Positions 32,738 to 41,459 of a stretch of 64,000 bases of DNA are shown piece after piece; within the stretch, counting starts at the first letter, position 1, and each line of letters opens with the position of its first letter. Source of the stretch: TK10-74A sp965217625 (lineage in GTDB: Bacteria > Chloroflexota > Dehalococcoidia > Bin125). The stretch covers positions 1,302,001 through 1,366,000 of the forward strand of contig OZ244557.1 of the NCBI GenBank assembly GCA_965217625.1, in the 5' to 3' direction. A program made the position numbers and the translations under genes. The notes beneath the pieces were generated by a model that was not told where the DNA came from, made no database searches, and saw only the letters and a list, made by a program, of their open reading frames with translations.

Positions 32738-34346
32738 CGGCGTCGCGCAGCAGCCGCAGAGCGGCGGGCACCGACCGGGCAAGGTCGGCGCCGCTGTCGA
32801 TGCGATGGACCCGAGCGGGATGCGGCAAGTGCACCTCATGGAAGGCGGGGCGCTGGCGCTCGTAGATCCGCCAAGTCCCCTCCGAGACCGCAGCCGGGTC
32901 GCCAGCGCGGCTCCGCAGGCGCCCGCGCACGACGTCGTCGGAGGCCTCGCAGACGAGCAGATCGCAGCGGACGTCCAGCCGCCGGGCGAGGGCGGCGGCG
33001 GCGTGGCGCTGGGCCGGATCGACGAACGTCGCGTCGAGGATGACGGCGTGCCCGTCGCGCAGGCTGACGTCAGCCTCCCGAAGCAAGGCATCGTACGTGC
33101 GGGCCGTGGTGGCCGCGTCGTAAAGGCCGCTGTCGACGCCGGAGCCGGAGGCGGCCGTGGGATCGAGACCGGCGAGGCGCTTGCGAGCGATGTCGGAGGA
33201 GAGCCAGCGCGCCCCCAGCCGTCCCGCCAGGGCCGTCGCGAGCGTGCTCTTGCCGCTGCCCGTGGGCCCAGCGACCACGATCAGGCGAGGCTCGGCGACG
33301 CGCCCCGCGTACCCGGCGGCCAGCCCGAAGTGATGCCGGGCAGCGGCGGCGGCCCGTTCTCTCTCGGCGGCCGGCAGGTGGGGGTCAGCGGCGGCGAAGG
33401 TGCTGATCTTGGCGACGACGTACGCGCGATAGCACTCGTAGAAGGGCAGCAGCAGGGGCAGGTCGGCGTCGAGGGTGCGCGCCAGGTAGCGGGCGAGCAG
33501 CGCATCGGCGAGATCGGGGCGGCCGCGCGACGCGAAGTCCATCAGCAGGAAGGCGAGGTCGGCGGCGACGTCGCCGTAGCGCATTCGGTCGTTGAACTCG
33601 ATGCAGTCCAGGATGCGGACATCTCCGGACGGTTCGCCGGGCTCGTCCTCGGGACCGAGATCGAAGGCGACCGCGGTGACCTTGAGGTCGCCGTGGCCGT
33701 CGCGGATCCAGCCCTCCTCCCGGCGACGGCGCAGCAGGCCCGCGTTGGCGTCGAGGAAGCGCGCGACGTAGGAGCGGATCGCGTCGAAGGCCGCGCGGTC
33801 GATCGTGTCGCCGACGGCGGGGCGCGTCTGCTCGAAGTTCTCGCTCCAGTTGCCCTCGATGACCGCCCGGGAGCCGTACTCGGTGATCGCGGGGCCGCGC
33901 TCGGCCCCGAGGTGGAACTCCGCGACGACGTCGGCGATGGCGCGGGCGTGGGCAGCCGTGACGCGCCCCTGCGCCAGCATCGATTCGAGCATGCCGTCGG
34001 CGGGCAAGCGCCGCATGACGACCGCGTAGTCGATGGGGGCGGGGTCCCCGGCCCCGCCGGCGCCCAGCGCGAACCCGTCCCCGCGGGGCCGGATCGGCTC
34101 GACGCCCAGGTAGACGTCGGGGCTGAGGCGGCCGTTGCGCTCGACCTCGGCAGCGCACATGTGGGCGCGCTTGTCGGCCGTCGTGAAGTCGAGGAAGCCG
34201 AAGTCGACGGGCTTCTTGACCTTGTAGACGCGGTCGCCGGCGAGGATGACGAAGCTGATGTGGGTCTGCACGAGCAGGCCGGATTCGCCCGGCGGGAGGC
34301 CCGGAGCGTGGTCGATCAACCAGGAGATGTGGGCGGGCAGGCTCAC
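32730..34346 (-). CDS. Fused aminoglycoside-phosphotransferase-like and P-loop kinase domain protein
   Basis: A 538-residue two-domain protein. Residues 1-340 resemble APH/choline-kinase-like folds (VYKVKKPVDFGFLDFT with a candidate ATP Lys; GWIRDGHGDLKVTAVAFDLG and RILDCIEFNDRMRYGDVAAD giving the HGD and Asp sites). Residues about 355-538 form a P-loop kinase with Walker A VVAGPTGSGKSTLATALAG, SDIARKRLAGLDP and VILDATFVDPAQR. The fusion is a known bacterial architecture usually named bifunctional aminoglycoside phosphotransferase/ATP-binding protein; real substrates are unknown. The start is GTG at 34346 with a weak ribosome binding site. It follows an NYN-domain gene 31 bases upstream. Confidence 0.87.
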   Translation of the reverse strand: MSLPAHISWLIDHAPGLPPGESGLLVQTHISFVILAGDRVYKVKKPVDFGFLDFTTADKRAHMCAAEVERNGRLSPDVYLGVEPIRPRGDGFALGAGGAGDPAPIDYAVVMRRLPADGMLESMLAQGRVTAAHARAIADVVAEFHLGAERGPAITEYGSRAVIEGNWSENFEQTRPAVGDTIDRAAFDAIRSYVARFLDANAGLLRRRREEGWIRDGHGDLKVTAVAFDLGPEDEPGEPSGDVRILDCIEFNDRMRYGDVAADLAFLLMDFASRGRPDLADALLARYLARTLDADLPLLLPFYECYRAYVVAKISTFAAADPHLPAAERERAAAAARHHFGLAAGYAGRVAEPRLIVVAGPTGSGKSTLATALAGRLGARWLSSDIARKRLAGLDPTAASGSGVDSGLYDAATTARTYDALLREADVSLRDGHAVILDATFVDPAQRHAAAALARRLDVRCDLLVCEASDDVVRGRLRSRAGDPAAVSEGTWRIYERQRPAFHEVHLPHPARVHRIDSGADLARSVPAALRLLRDAAP

Positions 34347-34377
34347 CTGATCACGGTAGAGCGGGGCAGGAGCCAGG

Positions 34378-34770
34378 TCACGAGTCCAGACGCCGGAGCA
34401 GGGCCGACGCCCCCTCGACGGCCGCGCCCAGCCGGGTGGCGCGGTCGCGCAGGTCGCGGTCGGAAGTGACGACGACGACGTCCTGCGGCCGGGGATCGAG
34501 CTCCAGCTCCTCGACGATGCGGTCGTCGGCGGCGTTCGCGCCGGGGCGTCGCGCGTAGAGCACCAGGACGCCCTCGTGGTGGCCCTCGGGGAGGCCGGAC
34601 AGTGGACGTCCGTCGAGGACGAGCACGAGGTCGTCGCCGGACGGGGGGTGCTGGGCCCGGAGGGCCTGCAACTGCCGCAGCAGCGCGCGAGCGGCGCTGG
34701 GGCGGTCGCGCCACCAACCGGTGGGGCGGCTGCCGATCACGTTCATGCCGTCGACGACGAGTCGTGCCAT
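34378..34770 (-). CDS. NYN domain (PIN-like) putative RNase, YacP-like
   Basis: A 130-residue PIN-like nuclease of the NYN/YacP group. It begins MARLVVDGMNVIGSRPTGWW, where the Asp and Asn are expected metal-site residues. LVLVLDGRPL, ADDRIVEEL and VVVTSDRDLRDRATRLGA provide the further acidic residues. Such proteins cleave RNA. It lies between an acyl-CoA dehydrogenase (18 bases upstream) and the kinase fusion on the same strand, so co-transcription is likely. Confidence 0.88.
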   Translation of the reverse strand: MARLVVDGMNVIGSRPTGWWRDRPSAARALLRQLQALRAQHPPSGDDLVLVLDGRPLSGLPEGHHEGVLVLYARRPGANAADDRIVEELELDPRPQDVVVVTSDRDLRDRATRLGAAVEGASALLRRLDS

Positions 34771-34788
34771 GGGACCGGGCGTCGCGCG

Positions 34789-35973
34789 TCAGGCGCGGGG
34801 CAGCCCGAGGCCGCGCTGCGCGATGATGTTGCGCTGAATCTCGTTCGTGCCGCTGTAGATGCTGGTCGGCACGGCGAGCAGATGCTCTTCCGGGAACGCG
34901 CCGCCGTGCGGGGCGCGCGAGTCGCCGGGGCGCAACTGACCGCCCAGGCCCAGGTAGTTGACGCCCCAGTTGAAGATGCGTTGCCCCAACTCCGACTGGA
35001 AGATCTTGACGACGCTGGCCTCGTAATTCGGCACACGGCCCGACGCCTGGAGGTGCCCGATGCGGTAGCCCAGATACTTGGCCACGTTGTTCGCGACCAC
35101 GAGATCGGCAATCTGGGTGCGGCGGCGCTCGCGTGTGGCGGCGTCGCGATCACGGAGGTCCGCGGCGAGCAACTCCAGCGTGCGTCGCTGGGCGGCGGTC
35201 GTGCCGATGCCGGAGCGCTCGTAGTCGAGCAGAGTCATGCCGACGTACCAGCCGCGATGCTCCTCGCCCACGCGGTTGCCGGCGGGAACGCGGACATCCT
35301 CGAAGAAGACCTCGTTGAAGTGGTGGTGGTCGGCCATGTTGATCAGCGGCCGGACCGTGACGCCGGCGGTGTTCTTGAGGTCGTCGATGATCAGGAAGCT
35401 GATGCCTTTGTGCTTCGGCGCGTCGGGGTCGGTGCGGACCAGGGTGAACATCTGGTTGGCGTGGTGGCCGCCGGAGGTCCAGATCTTCGAGCCGTTGATC
35501 ACGTAGTCGTCCCCGTCGCGGACGGCGCGGGTCTGCAGGGAGGCGAGGTCGGAGCCCGCGCCCGGCTCCGAGTAGCCCTGGCACCAGACGGCCTCGCCGC
35601 TGGTGATGCCGGGCAGGTAGCGGGCCTTCTGTTCGTCGCTGCCGTGGATGATGAGCGTCGGCCCGATCATGCCGACGCCGAAGCCGCGGGTGCCGGTGTC
35701 GGGGGCGCCGTAGTAGCCGAACTCCTCGCTGAAGACCATCTGCTCGTAGATCGACGCGCCCAAGCCGCCGTACTGCGTGGGCCAGGCGGGGGCGATCCAG
35801 CCGCGATCGGCGAGCTTGCTGTTGAAGTCGTGGGCGCGGGCGAAGTCGTCGTCGAAGCCGGGGGCGGCGGCGACACCGGTGTTACCGCCGTCGTCCTGGC
35901 CCAGGTGCTCCTGTAGGAAGCCGCGCACTTCGAGGCGCAGGGCCTCTTCCTTCTCACCGAATCGCAGGTCCAT
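34789..35973 (-). CDS. Acyl-CoA dehydrogenase
   Basis: A 394-residue FAD-dependent acyl-CoA dehydrogenase. The N-terminus is MDLRFGEKEEALRLEVRGFL. The middle domain has WCQGYSEPGAGSDLASLQTR and YVINGSKIWTSGGHHANQMF. The C-terminus has GVNYLGLGGQL and SIYSGTNEIQRNIIAQRGLG, matching the FadE17/28-like enzymes of actinobacterial sterol and lipid catabolism. ATG 35973 has GGAG about seven bases upstream. A gap of about 200 bases to 36175 separates it from the divergent glycoside hydrolase and holds nothing recognisable. Confidence 0.95.
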   Translation of the reverse strand: MDLRFGEKEEALRLEVRGFLQEHLGQDDGGNTGVAAAPGFDDDFARAHDFNSKLADRGWIAPAWPTQYGGLGASIYEQMVFSEEFGYYGAPDTGTRGFGVGMIGPTLIIHGSDEQKARYLPGITSGEAVWCQGYSEPGAGSDLASLQTRAVRDGDDYVINGSKIWTSGGHHANQMFTLVRTDPDAPKHKGISFLIIDDLKNTAGVTVRPLINMADHHHFNEVFFEDVRVPAGNRVGEEHRGWYVGMTLLDYERSGIGTTAAQRRTLELLAADLRDRDAATRERRRTQIADLVVANNVAKYLGYRIGHLQASGRVPNYEASVVKIFQSELGQRIFNWGVNYLGLGGQLRPGDSRAPHGGAFPEEHLLAVPTSIYSGTNEIQRNIIAQRGLGLPRA

Positions 35974-36175
35974 CGGGGGGCTCCTCACCGTGCGGCCCGG
36001 GGCGCAGGGCGCCGGCCGGGCGCTCCCCGGCATGCTACCGGGGGCCGACGGCGTCGACTACGGCGGAGGCAACGTCGGAGCGCGGCACGCGCCCGCCGCT
36101 TCCACAGAGGGCGCATCTGCGCGACACTGGTAGCGGTGGCCTGAGTGAGCGAAGCAACGCGCCCGTGAGGCCGCT

Positions 36176-37918
36176 GTGAATCGCTACTGGGTTGTGGTTG
36201 GTGCGGTTGTGGTGGTCGTGGCGGCGGCGATGGCCGTCGTGCTCGACGACAGCCCGCGCTCCGAGATCGAGCCGGCAGCCGCCGTGGTGACCACGGCGGC
36301 GCCTGCCCCTGCGCGGGCGGCGGACGGCGCCCGTGTCGAGGTGGTGCCGCCGAAGGCCGAGATCACGGCAGACGCGGCGTCCGCCGGGACGGACGCCGCC
36401 GACGCGCGGGTCGCCGAGACACGCGATGTCCAGCCCGACGCTACGGTCCAGCCCGAGCCCGCCGTCCAGCCCGAGCCCACGGTCCAACCCGAGCCCACGG
36501 TCCAACCCGAGCCCGTCGTCCAACCCGAGCCCGCGGTCGAGACGGTCGCTGCCGTCGACTCCGGCCCTGCGGAAGATGTCGAGCCGCCCGCTCCCGCGCT
36601 GGTAACGCCCGTGGACGAAGGCGCGCCGATCGCGGACGCTGTGCCGCCAAACCACCTCCAGATCCTGGCGCTCGACTCGGGCGCGCCGATCGCGGGAGCG
36701 CATGTCGTTTCGATGACCGGCGCGGCGCGCAGCGACCGGGAGGGCTTGGTCGCGCTGGCGGACCTCGCGGGGTCGGGCGGTGGCGGGCCACTGGCAGACG
36801 CGGAGGCGGGCGCGGGCGCGGAACGATACCCGCGCTATCAGGTGGTGGCGGCGGGCTTCTGGCCGCGCCGCGACGTCGCCGCCGTCGATGGCGTGATCAA
36901 CCTGCGCCCGCTGGACGTCCGCGCGATCCACCTGCCCTACGAGCAACTCTGGAACCCCGAGTCACTCGAGTGGGCGCTCGGACTTGCCCGTGAGGGGCTG
37001 ATCAGCGCGATCGTGATCGACATCAAGGAGGAGGGCGGCGGCGTGCTCCCGCTCTTCGCCACGGACGCGGTGCTGGAGATCGACGCCGTCGTCGACCCGG
37101 GCGCGGACATGGCCGCCTTCCTCGATGAGCTGGCGTGGACGGGCGTGTACCTGATCGCGCGGCAGGTGGTCTTCCTGGACACGCGCTTGGGGCGCTCCGA
37201 CATCGGGACCGCGCTCCTGACCCCGGAGGGGCGGCAGCTGCGTGACGACGTGGGCCTGGGCTGGACGACGCCGTTCAGCGCCAAGGCGCGGCGCTACAAC
37301 ATCGACATCGCGCTGCGGGCGACACCCTACTTCCACGAGATCCAATTCGACTACATCCGCTTCCCGGCCGGGCCCTTCCAAGTGCATGCGGAGACGACCG
37401 GGGAGGAACGCTCGGCCGCGGTGGCGCGGTTCGCGCGCGAGGCCGCCGACGCGCTGCACGCGGCGGGCGCGGCGGTGTCCGTCGACACCTTCGGCGAGAC
37501 CACCGTGATCCGCGAGGAGGACGCTGTGGGGCAGGTGCTGGAGGACCTGATCCCGTACGTCGACTACTACTCCCCGATGCTCTACCCCAGCACCTGGGCG
37601 CCGGGGACGTTCGGCCTCGAATACCCGCCGGCGCACCCGGGGAGGATCGTGGAGGTCGCGATGCGCTCGGCGCTGGAACGGGTGCGCGAGTCGGGCGTGA
37701 CGGGGGTGCTGGTGCGACCGTGGCTGCAGGACTATCGCGACTATCAGCCGCGCCGGCTGCACTACGGCTTCCACGACGTGATGGCGCAGATTCAGGCCGC
37801 GGCGGCGGAGGGCGGAGCGGGCTTCATGCTGTGGAACCCGGCGCTGCGATACGAGACCGCGGTGCTGGCCACGCTGCGCGACGGCTCGGCGGCGACGGTG
37901 AGCGCGGGGGGACCCTAG
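36176..37918 (+). CDS. Putative glycoside hydrolase (DUF4015), membrane-anchored with VQPEP repeat spacer
   Basis: A 580-residue exported protein. Residues 4-22 are a signal anchor (WVVVGAVVVVVAAAMAVVL). Residues about 30-160 form an Ala/Pro/Glu-rich spacer with six VQPEP-type repeats. A small region (about 163-240, LQILALDSGAPIAGAHVVSM) looks like a carboxypeptidase-regulatory-like fold. The catalytic TIM barrel (about 245-575) shows the DUF4015 pattern: SAIVIDIKEEGGGVLP, YLIARQVVFLDTRL, ATPYFHEIQFDYIRFPAG and YVDYYSPMLYPSTWAPG. It probably acts on extracellular polysaccharide. The start is GTG at 36176. Its stop shares CTAG with the convergent nitroreductase stop. Confidence 0.9.
   Translation: MNRYWVVVGAVVVVVAAAMAVVLDDSPRSEIEPAAAVVTTAAPAPARAADGARVEVVPPKAEITADAASAGTDAADARVAETRDVQPDATVQPEPAVQPEPTVQPEPTVQPEPVVQPEPAVETVAAVDSGPAEDVEPPAPALVTPVDEGAPIADAVPPNHLQILALDSGAPIAGAHVVSMTGAARSDREGLVALADLAGSGGGGPLADAEAGAGAERYPRYQVVAAGFWPRRDVAAVDGVINLRPLDVRAIHLPYEQLWNPESLEWALGLAREGLISAIVIDIKEEGGGVLPLFATDAVLEIDAVVDPGADMAAFLDELAWTGVYLIARQVVFLDTRLGRSDIGTALLTPEGRQLRDDVGLGWTTPFSAKARRYNIDIALRATPYFHEIQFDYIRFPAGPFQVHAETTGEERSAAVARFAREAADALHAAGAAVSVDTFGETTVIREEDAVGQVLEDLIPYVDYYSPMLYPSTWAPGTFGLEYPPAHPGRIVEVAMRSALERVRESGVTGVLVRPWLQDYRDYQPRRLHYGFHDVMAQIQAAAAEGGAGFMLWNPALRYETAVLATLRDGSAATVSAGGP
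36428..36535 (+). repeat. Six 18-bp tandem repeats encoding VQPEPx
   Basis: Six consecutive in-frame 18-base units encode VQPDAT, VQPEPA, VQPEPT, VQPEPT, VQPEPV and VQPEPA. They form an extended Pro/Glu linker between the membrane anchor and the glycoside hydrolase domain. Units vary mostly at the last codon and by CAG/CAA, as expected from slippage followed by drift. Confidence 0.85.
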
Positions 37919-38655
37919 GCGTCGTCCGGGAGCCAGCGCTCGCCCCAGCCGTCGTCGGGCTGCACGGCGGCGAAGTCCCAGGCCTGGCCGAACTTCTCCC
38001 AGTACACGACCCGCTTGACCGGCTTGCGCCGGACGGGCCCGATCGTGTCGGTCGGATAGCCGATCGGCAGGACGCAGAAGATGTCGTTGTTCTCGGGGAT
38101 GTCGAGCATCGTCTTGAGCGCAGCGGGGTCGCGCAGGGGAAGGTTGAAGATCGAGCCGCCGACGCCCAGCGCACGCGCCGCCAGGAGCAGGTTCTGGACG
38201 GCCGGGTAGGAACTGCCGCCGGGCGTCGAGTGACGCCCGTGCAGCCCGCAGACGAGGACCACCGCGGGCGCGTCCGCCAGGTTGTGGGCAAGGTGCTCGA
38301 CGCTGCGCAGCGAGAGCCGCTGGGAGCGCGGCAGGGCGTCGAGCTGCGCGGGGTCGTCGGCGTAGCGGCGGGAGTACGTCGCCCAGCCCTGCAGGGCCCA
38401 CTCCTGCATGCGCCGCTTGACGGCCGGATCGGTGACGATGACGAAGCGCCAGTCCTGGGCATTCTGCCCGGAGGGCGCCCGGATGGCGGCGTCGAGGATC
38501 TGGAAGAGCACGTCCTGCGGGATCGGGTCGGGCCGGAAACGACGCAGGGCGCGGGTCGTGTAGACGACCTCGAAGAAGCCGGCGCCGCCGTCGAGCGCGC
38601 CCTCGCTGGGGGGTGGGTCGCCGGACGGGGGTGAGGCCACGTCGGGTCCGTTCAT
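37915..38655 (-). CDS. Nitroreductase family protein
   Basis: A 246-residue FMN-dependent nitroreductase. VVYTTRALRRFRPDPIPQDV and LDAAIRAPSGQNAQDWRFVI give the phosphate/FMN-binding Arg and the conserved PSGxNxQxWRF. ALGVGGSIFNLPLRD and ENNDIFCVLPIGYPTD form the C-terminal half. ATG 38655 is used; the first 27 residues are Pro/Ser-rich. It may reduce nitro compounds, quinones or halogenated aromatics. Its TAG stop overlaps the plus-strand TAG of the glycoside hydrolase in a CTAG palindrome. Confidence 0.92.
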   Translation of the reverse strand: MNGPDVASPPSGDPPPSEGALDGGAGFFEVVYTTRALRRFRPDPIPQDVLFQILDAAIRAPSGQNAQDWRFVIVTDPAVKRRMQEWALQGWATYSRRYADDPAQLDALPRSQRLSLRSVEHLAHNLADAPAVVLVCGLHGRHSTPGGSSYPAVQNLLLAARALGVGGSIFNLPLRDPAALKTMLDIPENNDIFCVLPIGYPTDTIGPVRRKPVKRVVYWEKFGQAWDFAAVQPDDGWGERWLPDDA

Positions 38656-38802
38656 GCTGCGCCGGCGTCGCGGCAGCGACGCGACATGGGGAGTGACGGT
38701 AGCATTCTCCCGGCTGGGAGGCCCCATGCCCTGCGACACAGCCCCGCTCGACGCCGCTGAGGGCCGCGACCTGCCGGCCCAGGCTGAGGGAACGGTACTC
38801 GC

Positions 38803-39747
38803 GTGGGCGTAGCGGCGGCGGTGGGAGCGGCCGCGGTCTGGGCGATCAGCGCCGTGCTGCTGGCGTCGCAGCGGCGGACGCTGGACTTCGTGTCGGTCAG
38901 CGCGCTGCGGCTGGTCGCGGCATCGCTCTTCTTCCTGGCGGTGCTGTGGCCCCTGGGCGCCTCTGGGGACCTGACCCGGATGTCGCTCGACGACATCGGG
39001 CAGCTGATCGGGACGGCGGTCCTGAACATCGCGGTAGGGGACACGTTCTACATCGGCGCGGTCATGCTGCTGGGCGTCAATTTCGCCTACCCGGCGGGTC
39101 TGGGGCTGTTCGCGCTGTTCAGCTTCCTGCTGTCGGTGATCTTCCTCGGGGAGACCGTGACGCCCAACACCGCGCTGGGGTCGGCGCTGGTGCTGGCCGG
39201 GGTGTACGTGGTGCTGCTGTACGGCAGGGGGGCCCAGAATCCGCCGGCGGCGGCGAGCGGGGCGGCGGCAGGCCACGCGACGGCCCTGACGAGCCGCCTC
39301 CGTGCCCGGATCACGGGGCGGGTCGCCCTCGGGCTCGCGCTGCTGGTCATCACCGCGCTCAGTTGGGCCGCCGGCACCGTCTGGATGCGCGACGTGGCGG
39401 AGGGCTTCGACGCCGCGGCGGTCGGCCTGGTGCGCATCCCCTCGGCGATGATCACGGTCGGCGCGATCGCGTTCCTGACGCCGGGATCCTCGCTGCGACG
39501 GCGGGCGGTCCCGCGGCGCAGTCACGGGGTCTTGGCGATCGAGGGCGTGATCGGGGCGGGGGTGGGCAGCCTGCTGCTGATCATCGCCGTGCAGGACATC
39601 GGGGCGGGGGAGACGGCCGTGCTGGTATCGCTGTCGCCGTTGTTCGCGCTGCCGCTGGCGGCGGTCTTCCTGGGGGAGCGCGTGACACCGTGGCTGGTCG
39701 TGGGGATCGTGCTGGCGGTGGCGGGCGTCATCCTCCTGTCGGTCTGA
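38803..39747 (+). CDS. EamA/DMT superfamily transporter
   Basis: A 314-residue integral membrane protein with two EamA repeats and ten hydrophobic helices. The first repeat has AAAVWAISAVLLASQRRTLD and ends FLLSVIFLGETVTPNTALGS; the second has ALSWAAGTVWMRDVAEGFDA and ends PLAAVFLGERVTPWLVVGIV. FLGExxTP in both halves is the signature. Such transporters export metabolites or amino acids; the substrate is not identifiable. The start is GTG at 38803. Confidence 0.92.
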   Translation: MGVAAAVGAAAVWAISAVLLASQRRTLDFVSVSALRLVAASLFFLAVLWPLGASGDLTRMSLDDIGQLIGTAVLNIAVGDTFYIGAVMLLGVNFAYPAGLGLFALFSFLLSVIFLGETVTPNTALGSALVLAGVYVVLLYGRGAQNPPAAASGAAAGHATALTSRLRARITGRVALGLALLVITALSWAAGTVWMRDVAEGFDAAAVGLVRIPSAMITVGAIAFLTPGSSLRRRAVPRRSHGVLAIEGVIGAGVGSLLLIIAVQDIGAGETAVLVSLSPLFALPLAAVFLGERVTPWLVVGIVLAVAGVILLSV

Positions 39748-39793
39748 GGGGGCTAGTATGCGGCGGCGCGCGGAGCGCGCGACGGGGGGCGCG

Positions 39794-41407
39794 ATGACGG
39801 ATGCCAAGACCACACGACGCAGCATCTGGGCCTGGGGCAACGAGTCGGACGAGCCGACCGAGGCCGAGCGGCGTGCCGAGGCCGACCGCCTCGCTGCGCT
39901 GAGCGGGCGGCCCGTCGAGGCGAAGCCCCTGCCGACGCCCGAGACGATCGCCCTGCGAACGCCGCGCATTCGCGTGCCCACGGCGCTGGCCGAGTTCTGC
40001 CATACCGACGACTACCAGCGCGCCTCGCGGACCTACGGGCGCTCATTCGTGGACCGGGTGCGGGCGGTGAACGGCGACTACGCGCACCCGCCCGACGTCG
40101 TGGCGCGGCCGCGCGAGGAGGACGAGGTCCGGGCCGTGCTGGAGTGGTGCTCCGACGCGGGGCACGTCGTGATCCCCTTCGGCGGGGGATCGTCGGTGGT
40201 GGACGGGGTCAACCCGCCGGCGGCCGCGGACTCCGTCGTGACGCTGGACCTGGGCGAGATGAACGAGGTGCTCACGGTCGACACGACGTCGCGGGCGGCG
40301 CGCATCCAGGCCGGGGCGCTGGGGCCGCATCTGGAGGCGCAGTTGAAGCCGCACGGCCTCACGCTGCGGCACTTCCCGCAGTCGTTCGAGCACTCGACCC
40401 TGGGCGGCTGGATCGCGACCCGCTCCGGCGGGCACTACGCGACGAACCACACCCACATCGACGAGTTCGTCGAGTCGCTGCGCATGCTCACCCCGGCGGG
40501 GGTGATGGAGTCGCGGCGGCTGCCGGGCAGCGGCGCGGGCCCCAGCCCCGACCGCCTGGCGATCGGCAGCGAGGGCATGCTGGGCGTCATCACCGAGGCC
40601 TGGATGCGGCTGCAGAAGCGGCCCCAGTACCGCGCCTCGGCTGGGGTGACGTTCGCCAGCTGGGAGGCGGCCTACCGGGGCGTCCTGCGGGTCGTGCAGG
40701 CGAAGCTGTGGCCCGCCAACCTGCGGCTGCTCGACCCGCTGGAGGCGCGCACGGCGGCCGGGCTCGACGGGTCGCGGGCCCTCATGGTCGTGGGCTTCGA
40801 GTCGGGCGACGCGCCGGTGGGCGGCCTCATGCGCCAGGCGATCGCGATCGCGCGCGAGGCGGGGGGCGCCGTCGACGACGAGGAGATCCTGATCGACGAC
40901 GGCGGCGGCGCGCCGACCGGCCGCGAAGGCGCCGTGGGAACGTGGCGCAAGTCGTTCATCACGGGGCCCTACGAGGCCAACCGCCGCATGGGCCTGGGCC
41001 TGGTGGCCGACACCTTCGAGACGGCGATCACGTGGGACCGCTGGCCGGCGTTCGACGCGGCCATCCGGGAGGCCGTTGGACGGGTCCTGGCGGAGACGCT
41101 CGAAGCGCCGACCCTCAGCTGCCGCTTCACGCACGTCTACCCGGACGGCCCGGCGCCCTACTACACCTTCTCCGGCATCGGGCGGCAGGGCGCGGAGATC
41201 GAGCAGTTCTTCACGATCAAGCGGGCGGCGTCGGAGGCGGTGATCGCGGCGGGCGGCACGATCACGCATCACCACGCGGTCGGCCGCCAGCACCGGCCCT
41301 GGTACGACCGGCAGCGCCCGGAGCTGTTCGCCTCGGCGCTGCGGGCGGCGAAGCGGGAACTCGACCCGAACGGGGTGATGAACCCCGGCGTGCTGATCGA
41401 TCCGTAG
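39794..41407 (+). CDS. FAD-binding oxidase, alkyldihydroxyacetonephosphate synthase-like
   Basis: A 537-residue VAO-superfamily flavoprotein resembling alkylglycerone-phosphate synthase (AGPS). The FAD domain has VVARPREEDEVRAVLEWC, VVIPFGGGSSVVDGVNPP and HSTLGGWIATRSGGHYATNH. The C-terminus has SCRFTHVYPDGPAPYYTF and the HHHAVGRQH motif that matches the AGPS active-site His segment. The N-terminal SIWAWGNESDEP and AERRAEADRL also fit AGPS. In AGPS the first ether-lipid bond is made; bacterial relatives may instead oxidise hydroxyacids or long alcohols. GGGGGG lies upstream of ATG 39794. Confidence 0.88.
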   Translation: MTDAKTTRRSIWAWGNESDEPTEAERRAEADRLAALSGRPVEAKPLPTPETIALRTPRIRVPTALAEFCHTDDYQRASRTYGRSFVDRVRAVNGDYAHPPDVVARPREEDEVRAVLEWCSDAGHVVIPFGGGSSVVDGVNPPAAADSVVTLDLGEMNEVLTVDTTSRAARIQAGALGPHLEAQLKPHGLTLRHFPQSFEHSTLGGWIATRSGGHYATNHTHIDEFVESLRMLTPAGVMESRRLPGSGAGPSPDRLAIGSEGMLGVITEAWMRLQKRPQYRASAGVTFASWEAAYRGVLRVVQAKLWPANLRLLDPLEARTAAGLDGSRALMVVGFESGDAPVGGLMRQAIAIAREAGGAVDDEEILIDDGGGAPTGREGAVGTWRKSFITGPYEANRRMGLGLVADTFETAITWDRWPAFDAAIREAVGRVLAETLEAPTLSCRFTHVYPDGPAPYYTFSGIGRQGAEIEQFFTIKRAASEAVIAAGGTITHHHAVGRQHRPWYDRQRPELFASALRAAKRELDPNGVMNPGVLIDP

Positions 41408-41459
41408 GCCGCGCTGAGCGCCGGCGTTTGAGCGGCGCGCCGACCCCCGGCCGCCGACG

